Source: Pleurotus djamor
Taxonomy: Eukaryota > Basidiomycota > Agaricomycetes > Agaricales > Pleurotaceae
Assembly: GCA_029747585.1 (NCBI GenBank)
Contig: JAPEVF010000977.1
Span: 1 to 16,294, forward strand
Direction: 5' to 3'
DNA length: 16,294 nucleotides
Shown piece by piece: positions 1 through 8,290 of the stretch (position 1 is its first letter; each line of letters opens with the position of its first letter). The position numbers and the translations under genes were made by a program. Below the pieces are notes generated by a model. The model was not told where the DNA came from. It saw nothing but the letters and a program-made list of their open reading frames with translations, and ran no database searches.

Positions 1-503
1 TTGATACCAAGTCCTTGGTCCTCACGATACCTAGATCATTCCATGATCCCAAAGTTCGACCTTACTAAAGTGAGCCGCAATGTATGTTATCCTTTCTCCC
101 AACGGCGAAGCTAGCTAATGTCATCAATCAAGTACCTCCCCTTTGGTACTGGTACGGTTTGCGCCTGCACTCTATCCAACCACGGATGCTTGTCATCCCC
201 TTACCTTCCGCCATCTAGGCCGCCATGCGTGTCCCGGGCGATTCTTTGCCTCCGTAAGTATCACCACTCAGCGGCACGACTTTGTTCCTCCTCAATTCAA
301 CACTGACGAACACTGAATAACCTTGATAGATTCCAATCAAGATCATGCTTTCGCACATCTTGCTCAACTATGACATCCAACTACCCGGCGGACATACTAG
401 TCGTCCTGAAAACCTTGTCTTCGATGGGGTGATCATGCCACCCATGAAGGCGCACCTTCTCTTTAAGCGAAGAGTTCGTCCCGCTAAAGATGTTATTGGC
501 TGA
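1..503 (+). CDS. Cytochrome P450, C-terminal exons (5'-partial, possibly damaged)
   Basis: Haem-thiolate monooxygenase end, recovered only after splicing. Exons read 115-151, 219-253 and 330-503, with introns 152-218 (67 bp, GTACGG..TAG) and 254-329 (76 bp, GTAAGT..TAG). The joined product contains YLPFGTG-RHACPGRFFAS, the haem-binding motif FxxGxRxCxG with its Cys ligand. It is followed by a C-terminal part typical of fungal P450s (IKIMLSHILLNYDIQLPGG, then a basic LLFKRR end). The intron splitting the haem motif hides it from a plain ORF scan. Positions 3-65 encode LVLTIPRSFHDPK in frame 3, which fits the P450 stretch before the haem loop, while FDLTKVSRN at 55-81 is in frame 1. The apparent gap 82-114 is only 33 bp, short for an intron. 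The upstream part therefore looks frameshifted or deleted. The family number and substrate cannot be told; ExxR and the I-helix lie outside the window. Confidence 0.8.
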
Positions 504-900
504 TCGGTCTGACTGCCTGACGAATACATAGTAATCCGTCCTGTGCATCACAGTATATGTTGCAATTTTGACGGAGATTGTCATCGGTATCGGTATCGGT
601 ATCGCCCAAAACGCCACATCGTTGCTTTGAAAAGAATCACGCTGCCTCGCGTAGCCTCACCCCGCTAACGAGTGGTGTTGAGCAAGTCTTAACTTGCAGT
701 TAGACCCACGATCATCCGTTTAAGGCAACTCATTGTGCCATTTCGAGACCAGAACATTTGTGGTAACTTCTTGGTAACTTCTCTTTGGCTTCTCTCATTG
801 ATTTCCTTACGAGAAATTCGAAGTTCCCCTGCAGCCTCCAGGGGTGGTATTCACGTAACTGCCCAGGTCGTGGTTCCACCGTTTCTAAATTTGCCCATCG
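504..900. other. Intergenic region, P450 end to zinc-finger gene
   Basis: No convincing gene on either strand. It holds a short run of the hexamer ATCGGT (three full copies plus a partial, about 583-603) and a local duplication of GGTAACTTCTT near 761-783. There is no ATG on the plus strand for more than 200 bp before the zinc-finger start at 949. Confidence 0.5.
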
Positions 901-901
901 A

Positions 902-907
902 TATAAA
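902..907 (+). promoter_or_regulatory. TATA-like box before the zinc-finger gene
   Basis: TATAAA lies 42 bp before the ATG at 949. If it is the core promoter, the 5' UTR is very short. A strong donor-like GTGAGT at 923 and a pyrimidine-rich CAG ending at 972 could instead mark an intron over the proposed start. Confidence 0.3.
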
Positions 908-948
908 GTAAAAGACAGTGAGGTGAGTTCTCCGGAAAATTTTTAGTG

Positions 949-2348
949 ATGGTCTTTTGCTTTCCCCCTCAGCAGTCTTACTACCCTCAAGATGATCCCA
1001 CTGCATCAGTCCCGACGTCCTCCTACAGTGACTATACCTCAGTCCCCTTGCATTATTCATACGACGTCGCGCCAGAGATGATCCTTGGCTTCTATTACGA
1101 TGCTACTAGGGCCGCCTCCCTCCACCAGTCGTTTGAAGAACCCACTAGCAATCAATACGACCACCTAGGCAACGTTCACTGCGTCCCGAATACGATGTCT
1201 GTAGTACAAAACCAAGGCCCGGAAATCACAATTTTGAACGTGCCTACACGTCCACAAATTTATCAAACAATTCATCAAGTCGCTGACGATGAGCCAGTGA
1301 TCCATGCCCCTAGTCCCCAGATTCCAACCCCTTCAGCCATGGCCGTCTGGCTAGATGCTGGAAACGAACCCTTTTTTGCTCCTGAAGAGGTTGACGCCGC
1401 TCCAAATCGCAAGGCTATCTCCTCACCGGAGCCGGACACTGACCCCAGGACCCGAGGGCGTCGGTACGATTGTGCAATGTGTCACAAAAGTTTTGACCGT
1501 GAGTTCATGAAATCTCCTGCTCTTCTTCACAGAATTAACTGGTATTTTCCTACTAGGTCCTAGCACACTTCGGAAGGTGAATATCTCTACGACGATGGCT
1601 CCTTGAAAGTCTGTTTATCAACGTTCATCCTTCTTCTAGCATCTTCTTGTCCACACTGGCGCGAAACGTATGGCCATTTGCATCCGTTCTAGATAGCGTG
1701 GATGATGCTCATGTATTTCTAGCTTACCAGTGCGACTATTGTCATCGTCGCTTTGCTACATCTTCCAACCTGAAAAGGCATGCTTCCGGCGGCGCTTGCT
1801 TCGCCAAGCCGATTGGTGCAATCCCCTCCGAAACCTCCCAATCATCGCCAACTACTGCAACATCCCCTGCTTCGAGTCATCCACCTGCTGGTACGGTCGC
1901 TGTGCCTGTAATTGATCAGGTCGTGGTAGAACCAGCGCCGCCGAAGCGCAAACGTCGACGAGCTACTGCTAGCTCCAACTCCCAGCCTTCCACCAGCGAA
2001 CCAATATCGCAAGACGGAAGCACTGACAAACACACTGCGCCAAAACCAAAACGTTCTCGGAGAGCCCCATCTCCGTCCAAGTGGATACCTCCCTCTCTCC
2101 TCAGCTACGACTTGCACTCCGACGTAATGAAGGAATCCGTACTGGTCCCTCTCCCCCCTGTTTTGCCTTCAAGGGTGGAAGAGCGCAACTCCTTCCAGGA
2201 AAATGACGAAACCCCGTACCATCCTTCTGGATGGAGAAACAAGCTCCCTGGCCCTGGTCTCAAATTCGGGTCAAGAATAATGGACTCGAGGAATTTCAAT
2301 GTCGCCGATCCTGGAGGCGTCATGTTGATGAGGCTCACGTCGCACTGA
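949..2348 (+). CDS. C2H2 zinc-finger transcription factor, five-exon-block gene with micro-exons
   Basis: Predicted nuclear DNA-binding regulator of about 407 residues. Exons: 949-1498, 1557-1576 (20 bp), 1640-1667 (28 bp), 1723-2348; introns of 58, 63 and 55 bp all have GT..AG ends. Splicing rebuilds two adjacent fingers. Finger 1 is C175-x2-C178-x12-H191-x3-H195 with DRPSTLRKHLLVHTG; finger 2 is C203-x2-C206-x12-H219-x5-C225, i.e. C2HC. The linker HTGAKPY is near the TGEKPY consensus. Two basic clusters, KRKRRR (~274-279) and KPKRSRR (~307-313), are likely nuclear localisation signals. The N-terminal 170 residues are rich in Tyr, Gln, Pro and Ser and the C-terminal part is Ser/Pro-rich, as in activation regions. 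This finger pair is common in Agaricomycetes, but I cannot assign an orthologue or target. The start is uncertain: ATG 949 is the first ATG for over 200 bp, but a possible intron 923-972 would move it. Confidence 0.82.
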
Positions 2349-2796
2349 ATTCACTGTTGTTCTCCTCGGCTTCTTGCATTTCTTGATGTACCTAATAAGC
2401 AACCAAGTTTGTACCGATGCCCCGTTGATCATCCCTTCAATCACTCGGTGGTCCTTCCGCTGTCCATAGGCAGGCGTGGTCCACTTGTTACAGCCTCAAT
2501 AGGAGACTCCTGTATCTCTCGGGCTTGGCTGAATACCTTCCTCGGAACGGACATTGTGCCGGGATGCAACGCATCCGAGGTGACACTGGGACCCAATCCT
2601 TCCAACCTGACCTTGTGGTGCTGTGTCGACTTACATGGGCTTCTTGAACCCACCGTTCCCAGTGAAGCAGGGCCTCATCGCTACCCACTGCACCTAATCC
2701 ATTAGGATAAATTCTTCGCGTGTATATACTCTCGATGAGGCCAACCAGTCACATATTACCACCCCAACCTGGTCTCCTTTGAGTCTCGCACGAAGC
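2349..2796. other. Intergenic region after the zinc-finger gene
   Basis: Holds the presumed 3' end of the zinc-finger transcript. An open frame of 98 codons (2409-2705) has no recognisable motif and overlapping antisense frames are equally open, so I do not call a gene here. Confidence 0.4.
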
Positions 2797-3460
2797 ATGT
2801 CATCGATACCTGATCCCAGAGCTACCAATGACCATCTCACTCCCCCCATTGGGACGATGTATTGGAAAAGGTTTCAATTGTTGCGTTGATTTACTTAAGC
2901 GATTGGTTTGTGCTGAACTGCTGGACTAGGATAACATACAGCTCCATGATGGAAAATCCACAAGCTAAGGCCCAATGGAATACCGCGCTTTACCTCTATG
3001 TATCTTCGGCTACACCTGACGACCCTCAATTCAATGCAAGAGGGGGACTGATCACTATCAGCGTCATAGAGCAACGCAAGGGGGAAGCGAAACCTCTGAA
3101 GGGGTCCAATTCGATGCTACCACAACTATTTCCGTAAGTTATTCAGAGGGACTTTTATATAAGTTATCCTTGAGTGACAGGAACTTCTACCTTCTACTCC
3201 AGTCTCCCCAGGGGACTATCATCCCCATCCGTGGTCTTACGGTGCTTCAGTACGACGGCCCAAGCCTGTTCCCCGTTCAGCTCCGTTCGTCCCGTTCTAC
3301 CTACAATTGCTCAGCTAAAGCTTATCCACATTTTCATCAGAGTTTCACCTGGGATATGGTAGTGTAAGTACTTTGTCTACATCCTCAAGCCTACTTACGC
3401 CTTGCCTTCCCTTCTAGGGGTCCTCGACAACCACCCATACGATTGACCTAGACTTCTGAG
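2797..3460 (+). pseudogene. Possible spliced gene or decayed gene, unrecognised
   Basis: Two well-formed introns point to a transcribed unit: 3134-3180 (GTAAGT..CAG, 47 bp) and 3364-3417 (GTAAGT..TAG, 54 bp, with a CTACTTAC branch-like site). One reading, from ATG 2797 with a third weaker intron 2871-2929 (GTTTCA donor), stays open through all exons and gives 164 residues ending at 3451. A second reading of the last exons looks more protein-like at its end (GYGSGSSTTTHTIDLDF, stop at 3460) but is broken by one in-frame TAA near 3316. The two alternatives suggest a damaged gene or a wrong model. No family is recognised. A faint resemblance to KRE6/SKN1-type GH16 proteins (short patches with Trp, DDP, GGLI) was considered and is too weak to use. 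Confidence 0.3.
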
Positions 3461-3840
3461 GAAGGAGACGCACTCTCAGCATGCTATAGGCTCTCAGATG
3501 GCATAGCGGTACTTGCTTTAACTGTATACGTAGGGAAGAAAACAATTATTTAGGAGTCACATCAGTGTTCGGCCTCCTAGGAGTCAGGCAGGGAGTAAGC
3601 TCAGGAGCGCGATGAGAAATTCTCGCTTCGGTTGAACTTCATGCGTAGATGTGCTTGGACTCAGAGGAACGATTGGTCGGAAGTCAAGCACGGTATGAAA
3701 TCTCTGAGACTTTGTTCGATAAGTGAACTACGAGCAGAATACCCCACATAGCCCCCTGGAAGCCCCTCAATGATGCCAGGGCGCGATTGAACTCGTAGAC
3801 CAACTAACTTGACGTCTGATGTAAGTCACTAGCTCTCTTG
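3461..3840. other. Intergenic region without visible gene
   Basis: No open frame or motif stands out. It lies between the 3' ends of two convergent genes, so terminators or polyadenylation sites are expected, but no clear AATAAA was picked out. A short perfect palindrome, CTCCTAGGAG, is near 3571. Confidence 0.4.
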
Positions 3841-3847
3841 CGCATTA

Positions 3848-5203
3848 CTATGGATGCGATACCCTTGCAATGACCTCTTCGTCTCCACTAGCAAAGTCAT
3901 CCGAGTCGTAATCGCTATCCCCACCATCTTCACTACCCATGTCGTCATCTTCATCCTCTTCAACAACAACCAGACTGGCAGAGTTGACCTCAGCGTCAGC
4001 TGGGGTTTCCGAGCTCCCGTCGTCAGACTCTGATTCAGGGTAGATGTAAACAGAATCAGGAACCTGCGCAACAATGGCGGCGCTGGGATCGTGCTCTTCG
4101 GCCACATCGTCTTCGTCCACAGCCATGGCTTCGCAGTCGTCGTCATCGTCGCTAGACTCGTAGTCACGGTCCCAGATAAGTTGATCTGAAGCCACCCTCT
4201 TTCCAGAGTCCTCCAATGCCTTGTCAGCCAGTCTAGCCTCAGCAATGTCGTCCTCAGGACCGCTATCACCCTCCCCAGTTGGATCGGACTCAAGCTGTAG
4301 ACCAACGTCGATAATCGGCCTCGTTTCCCAGACTCCAGGGGAGGATTGAAGAGTCTCCCACCGATCAGCAGAAGACTCGAAATGGGGCAAGCGAAGGGGA
4401 AAGAGGACGGCGTCCTCAAGCAAGTCCTCGATGAATACAGAGCCGTCGAGATCCTCATCGTCGAGCTGGATGTTGCGTCCGAGGCGTATCTTCCACAAGT
4501 CACCCTCTTTCATCTTGTCTCCGGTGAACTCTTCGAAGAGCGTTTGGTCGGCCCATGCTATGATTCCGCCTTCTTGGGAGTATTCCAAGTTAAAGGTCTC
4601 GCACATGAGACGAGTCGCGCCTCGGGAAAGAAGTTCTTCGTACTCTTCTTCCCGGTTACGATATGGTGCTGGAGTCGAAGTTGTTTCTACGTATCGTAGT
4701 GGGGTATTGCCACGATTATACATCGTGCGATCCGGATCGAGAGCTTGGTTGTCGGTGGAGACACTCCCCAGCGTAGCGCCTTCAACTTGATCCTGTGCTT
4801 CTTTGTGTAAAGTCATATCGGCTATTCAAGTCTCGGGCTTACCGTGGAATCGTACTCTTCTTTGCATTCTAGATTCTGGCAGGTATCATCAATTACTTCC
4901 CAGCAACAAACCTTGCAGCGATGGACCATGTCCTGGCCATCCCAGAGTGGTTTATTGCTTATAACCGAGAGTTCATCACTGTCCATTTCGAGATCAGGAT
5001 CTTCTCCGCCTTCAGCACTGCTATGCTCGCCCGACGCGATCTCCAGAGCATTGACACGACGACTCATGGCTTCGCAGATCCTCTCCATCTGTTGGAAGTC
5101 CCGTCACGCTCAAGTAAGTATTAGAGCCGAGTCGCTGGGTGATTCTTACATTGGACAGACGACGCAGTACTGTTGCGCTATTTTCGATGGTTGGAAGGTC
5201 CAT
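3848..5203 (-). CDS. Acidic Cys-rich conserved hypothetical protein (small zinc-ribbon-like motif)
   Basis: Three exons on the minus strand: 5203-5150, 5088-4843 and 4792-3848. Introns are 5089-5149 (61 bp, GTAAGA..CAG) and 4793-4842 (50 bp, GTAAGC..CAG), both phase 0. The product is about 414 residues. Order: a helical, possibly coiled N-terminus (TIENSATVLRRLSN joined to MERICEAMSRRVNALE); a Cys cluster at ~76-93 (RCKVCCWEVIDDTC, then C five residues on), likely one metal site; a conserved-looking middle with MCETFNLEYSQEGGIIAWAD, LWKIRLGRNIQLDDEDLDGS and WETLQSSPGVWETRPI; then a long Asp/Glu/Ser-rich tail (about residues 280-410). I believe the middle part occurs in many Agaricomycete hypothetical proteins, but I cannot name the family. 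No catalytic motif is seen. It starts about 520 bp from the oppositely directed gene at 5726. Confidence 0.72.
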
Positions 5204-5569
5204 GGGCGTCGTACTTGGTGTTGTCGTGGTATGTCACAAAAGAGTGCACTCAAGTGCCACTGGCTCGGTGTGACTTGAACCGCGTGACACAGCCGCCAGA
5301 GCGGACGAACATGTGACCGTGAACTGCAAATATTAAGGGGATGGAGGTTTTAGGCGGGTCTACTGGACCATGCGTCCCCTCTTGTAAACCGACCGACTGC
5401 ATCCCAATGATTTTCGTCGAGTATAGCACCTTAAAACATACCGTCGGCTGTCCTAAGAAAACCAACACAGTCATAATATCCATCAGCCCTGGTTGAAGGT
5501 GTTGCAGTGAATACTGTGGGTGACTCGAAGAAAACGGGGGACAATATTTGAAGCGCGTAGCCTATTGGT
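5204..5569. other. Divergent intergenic region
   Basis: Lies between the minus-strand acidic gene (start 5203) and the plus-strand duplicated gene (start 5726), so it should hold the promoter of the former and the distal promoter of the latter. No gene-like frame or familiar element was seen. Confidence 0.4.
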
Positions 5570-5620
5570 GGCTCGAACGGCTCATTTACTGTTATATTAC
5601 ATAGTAAAGGACCCACACAA
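5570..5620 (+). promoter_or_regulatory. Conserved upstream block of paralogue 1
   Basis: The stretch with TTACATAGT and ACCCACACAA recurs, with a few changes, at about 7146-7193 before paralogue 2. It lies roughly 105-155 bp before each ATG. Conservation between copies means either a shared promoter element or simply that the duplication included it. Confidence 0.4.
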
Positions 5621-5725
5621 GCTGGCTCAGTATGTCAGGACCTTTCCCCTCACTTTTCCGGACTCATCCGCCCGCACCAGCACCTTGCCAGCACCCCTCA
5701 AGCTTGACTCAAACACAACTCAAGC

Positions 5726-6532
5726 ATGGAGTTGCATTTCCTAATGTCTGGATACGTTATGGATTGCCAAACCCCTGTGAAGGTAGCGCAGAACCTTGGG
5801 ATCCAACCACCAGACGACACTACGACGTTGACAGCGCTCGGAGGGATAGGTCGCTACCTCAGAGAGAATTACGATTCCTTGGAGCTGCCCGAGATTCTCT
5901 CAATCTTTCACCCACGGTTCAAACCTAATGATTCCCCGTACATGCTTGGCGTTGTAGTTAACATCGATGAACGGGACAAGAAGTTCGAGGAAGAACCCGA
6001 GCATAAGAAGGTCAAGCAGGCGTTCATGATACTTGGTGGTCTGGAAGAAGGGGATATTTGGTGGGACACGGTACACGTATCTAGGGCGTCATTCATCGAG
6101 GTAGGCGGGCAGCATCTATGAGTTTATCTTTCCAAACACATTAATGCCATTCTTTTCAAGCTGTTATACACTCAAGTTCTCGATTTGCCACGGCGAGTCT
6201 GCCTTCGATTTGGTTATATCATGGATCGTAAAACCATACCAAGGATTGCGACCACGCTAGGAATTGAGGAACCTAACGAGACCAACTTGAGATCCTCTGT
6301 TGTGCAAAGTGTGCGTCACCACATGGAGGCACAGAAGATCCCCATAGATCTGATATTTCCAAGTCGTTCTACATGGATGGTCAGTAGCGATCACGCAATG
6401 AAGATCGGGGAGCCAGGTACCGAATTCCCGCCGACTGACCACGACGAGCGGATGAGGGATGAATTAACGAAGTTCACTGGCTTAGATATAACAGACCTGC
6501 TTTGGGATACTGTGGTGGTTCCCGTCGATTGA
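5726..6532 (+). CDS. Two-domain protein of unrecognised family, paralogue 1
   Basis: Exons 5726-6100 and 6161-6532, intron 6101-6160 (60 bp, GTAGGC..AAG, phase 0), 248 residues. Each exon encodes one copy of a repeated domain. Copy 1 runs from about residue 8 (SGYVMDCQTPVKVAQNLGI) to IWWDTVHVS; copy 2 from FGYIMDRKTIPRIATTLGI to LLWDTVVVPVD. Both share GY.M....., an A..LGI..P segment that could be a short helix-turn-helix-like unit, an R-rich helix, an E/KFE..P-type loop and a closing (L/W)WDTV. There is no signal peptide or membrane segment. The intron has an in-frame stop, so splicing is needed for the full protein. Paralogue 2 lies 0.8 kb downstream. Many third-position differences between them are synonymous (e.g. 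GTGAAG/GTGAAA, GCG/GCA, CGC/CGT), which supports real coding. Function unknown. Confidence 0.8.
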
Positions 6533-6754
6533 TACAGGGTAATTCGTCTGGCCCAAGTAAACTAATCACCATGTTACATACCCCGAGAATTATAAGGCAC
6601 ATGCGTTTGTTGAACCTCGAATATTCCGCGATTCTGCACTGAGTGAACAAGCTGCTTCCGGATAATCTTCAAATAACTCGTTCCGTTGCAACATGGTCTT
6701 GAGATGAAAAGGTGTTATCGCCCAAAGAAACCGCGAAAATTCAAGACGATAGAC
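6533..6754. other. Intergenic region after paralogue 1
   Basis: Presumed 3' flank of paralogue 1. No gene-like frame. Only short scattered matches to the flank of the inverted pseudogene were seen before the clear repeat begins at 6755. Confidence 0.4.
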
Positions 6755-6843
6755 CGAAACTCGTGTCTTGGCGCGTGTAATCCATCAAGATGAGGTATAA
6801 ATGCAGGATTTTGTACGTTTCGCAACGTTTCATCTAGGTATGA
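6755..6843 (+). repeat. Inverted repeat element, left copy
   Basis: The reverse complement recurs at 15149-15240. Within 6781-6843 only two of 63 bases differ; the preceding 26 bases match more loosely and the match stops sharply after GGTATGA. It contains GGTATAAAT, a TATA-like sequence, and a GTTTCGCAACGTTT tract. It begins about 220 bp after paralogue 1; the other copy lies about 160 bp beyond the end of the inverted pseudogene, so both follow a member of the same gene family. Confidence 0.75.
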
Positions 6844-6989
6844 GAAAGGACGCAAGCAATTCCGGTCCTACTCGAGTCAAGTTGGTGGCTCGCGTCCAAC
6901 TTCGGCGCAGAAAAGCAAAAGGCGGTGGTTTCAGATGTGGTTCGTTGGTAGTTCGAGACTGGCAGCAACACGTTGGCGCGTTCAAGCGC

Positions 6990-7070
6990 CGGCGCCTACT
7001 ATACGTTATGAAGCGCCAGACCTCCCTTGTGAGATCTCGAGTCAGGGGCCTCAAATACAGGGACGTTGAT
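6990..7070 (+). pseudogene. Fragment of the two-domain gene (start of domain 1)
   Basis: The bases around 6998-7030 (ATACGTTATGAAGCGCCAGA, then CCTC) match paralogue 2 at 7344-7370 almost base for base, encoding YVM then KRQTS. Similarity fades within about 50 bp, although AAATACAGGGACGTTG may match the next segment loosely. It lies just before paralogue 2. Most simply a remnant of an unequal duplication. Confidence 0.5.
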
Positions 7071-7145
7071 TGCGGACGTCTCATAGTCTGGAATTGAAAC
7101 CATCAACCCCGCTTAAAGTGTCAAAGCAGTAAGCGTGCACTGATA

Positions 7146-7193
7146 GCTGTTCGGCTTCATTTGTTAGTATTACATAGTGAAGCACCCACACAA
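7146..7193 (+). promoter_or_regulatory. Conserved upstream block of paralogue 2
   Basis: Matches the block at 5570-5620 before paralogue 1 (TTCATTTGTTAG-TATTACATAGTGAAGCACCCACACAA against the related sequence there, with small indels). It is about 125-170 bp before the ATG at 7319. Confidence 0.4.
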
Positions 7194-7318
7194 CCTCGCG
7201 CATCAAGTCACTTAGGCCAGGTTGCGAAAACAGTCCTCACCACCTCCCTCACTCCCCAGCTTATTCCTTCACTCTAGTCTACATAGTCCAGACCATCACC
7301 GCTTAAGCAGCGCCGAAA

Positions 7319-8128
7319 ATGACGTTACACTACCTAATGTCCGGATACGTTATGAAACGCCAGACCTCTGTGAAAGTAGCAGAGCACCTTGGTATCCAAC
7401 CGCAAGGCGACACTACAACGTTGGCAGCGCTCGTAGCGATCAACCGTTACATCAGAAAGAATCACAATTCCTTGAGGCTCCCCGAGCTCGACTCAGTCCT
7501 ACACCCACAGTTCAAACCTGATGATTGCCCGCACATGCTTGGCGTCATGGTTAACTATGGTGAACGTGACGGGAAGTTCGAAGAAGACCCCAAGTACAAA
7601 CCGGTCAAGCAGATATACATGAGCCTTGGTGATCTAGTAGAGGAGGATTTCTGGTGGGACACGGTGTGCGTACCTAGAAAGACGTTCGTGAACGTAAGCC
7701 ACACCAGACTTACGAGTTTCTCTTATAAGTACACTGATGCTATTCCTTCCAAGCTGCTGTTCACTCAGATTCTCGACCTGCCACTGCGAGTCTGCCTTCG
7801 AGCTGGTTATATCATGGATCGTAAAATGATACCGAGGATTGCGACCACGCTAGGGATTGAGGAACCTGACGAGACCAACTTGAGGTCCTCTGTTGGGCAA
7901 CGACTGCGTCGCCACATGAAGGCACAAGAGATCCCCATAGGTCTGATATTCCCAAATCGTTCTACATGGATGGTCAGCAACAGTCGGGAATTGAGGATCG
8001 CGGAGCCCGGTACCAAGTTTCCACCGACTGACCACGATGAGCGGATGAAGGCGGCATTGATGGGGTTCACTGGTTTAGGTGAAGCAGACTTGTTGTGGGA
8101 TACGGTAGTGGTTCCTTTCGACTCGTGA
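7319..8128 (+). CDS. Two-domain protein of unrecognised family, paralogue 2
   Basis: Exons 7319-7693 and 7754-8128, intron 7694-7753 (60 bp, GTAAGC..AAG, phase 0), 249 residues. The intron is inferred from paralogue 1: same length, same phase, and both second exons open with LL(Y/F)TQ(V/I)LDLP. Here the intron has no in-frame stop and is a multiple of three, so the unspliced frame is also open and would add 20 residues between the domains. Domain 1 runs from SGYVMKRQTSVKVAEHLGI to FWWDTVCVP; domain 2 from AGYIMDRKMIPRIATTLGI to LLWDTVVVPFDS. First exons of both paralogues are exactly 125 codons; second exons differ by one codon. The start MTLHYLMSGY matches MELHFLMSGY. Function is unknown; no catalytic residues, signal or membrane segments are visible. 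Confidence 0.82.
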   Translation: MTLHYLMSGYVMKRQTSVKVAEHLGIQPQGDTTTLAALVAINRYIRKNHNSLRLPELDSVLHPQFKPDDCPHMLGVMVNYGERDGKFEEDPKYKPVKQIYMSLGDLVEEDFWWDTVCVPRKTFVNVSHTRLTSFSYKYTDAIPSKLLFTQILDLPLRVCLRAGYIMDRKMIPRIATTLGIEEPDETNLRSSVGQRLRRHMKAQEIPIGLIFPNRSTWMVSNSRELRIAEPGTKFPPTDHDERMKAALMGFTGLGEADLLWDTVVVPFDS

Positions 8129-8164
8129 TACACTTTGCGTTCCTCAAGATACTGGGGTTTTCCT

Positions 8165-8290
8165 CGGTACCTAATGCAGTGGTGTGCTTCATGTTAAGGT
8201 GGCGACACTCGTAGGCATCGGTCGTAACATCAAAAAGAAATATCAGTCCTGGGGATTACAAGAGTTCGAGCCAACCATAGAGTATACCCA
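8165..8290 (+). pseudogene. Remnant of domain 1 of the two-domain gene
   Basis: Directly downstream of paralogue 2. The frame VKVATLVGIGRNIKKKYQSW then GLQEFEP aligns to VKVA..(gap)..TLAALVAINRYIRKNHNSLRLPEL of paralogue 2, with a deletion of about 13 residues after VKVA and of about 5 before it. TACCTAATG just upstream matches the paralogue 2 start region but is out of frame. The open frame continues to 8531 with sequence I do not recognise. This is best read as a decayed third tandem copy. Confidence 0.5.

Noticed and set aside
583..603. ATCGGT hexamer run
   Set aside because: Only about three and a half units; not a meaningful satellite or telomere repeat.
2930..3363. Resemblance to KRE6/SKN1-type GH16 proteins
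   Set aside because: Only scattered short patches in different frames; no catalytic ExDxxE-type motif found.
3829..4503. 224-codon minus-strand frame in another phase within the acidic gene
   Set aside because: Composition follows from the acidic gene's codons, and the spliced acidic frame has good introns on both sides.
5632..5928. Second-frame open frame overlapping paralogue 1, with an equivalent at 7222-7521 over paralogue 2, both ending at the same place
   Set aside because: They share sequence only because the main frame is conserved; base differences fall at third positions of the main frame and change residues here. Likely shadows.
6801..7097. 98-codon plus-strand open frame with basic composition
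   Set aside because: It starts inside the inverted repeat element and runs through the family fragment; no independent coding evidence.
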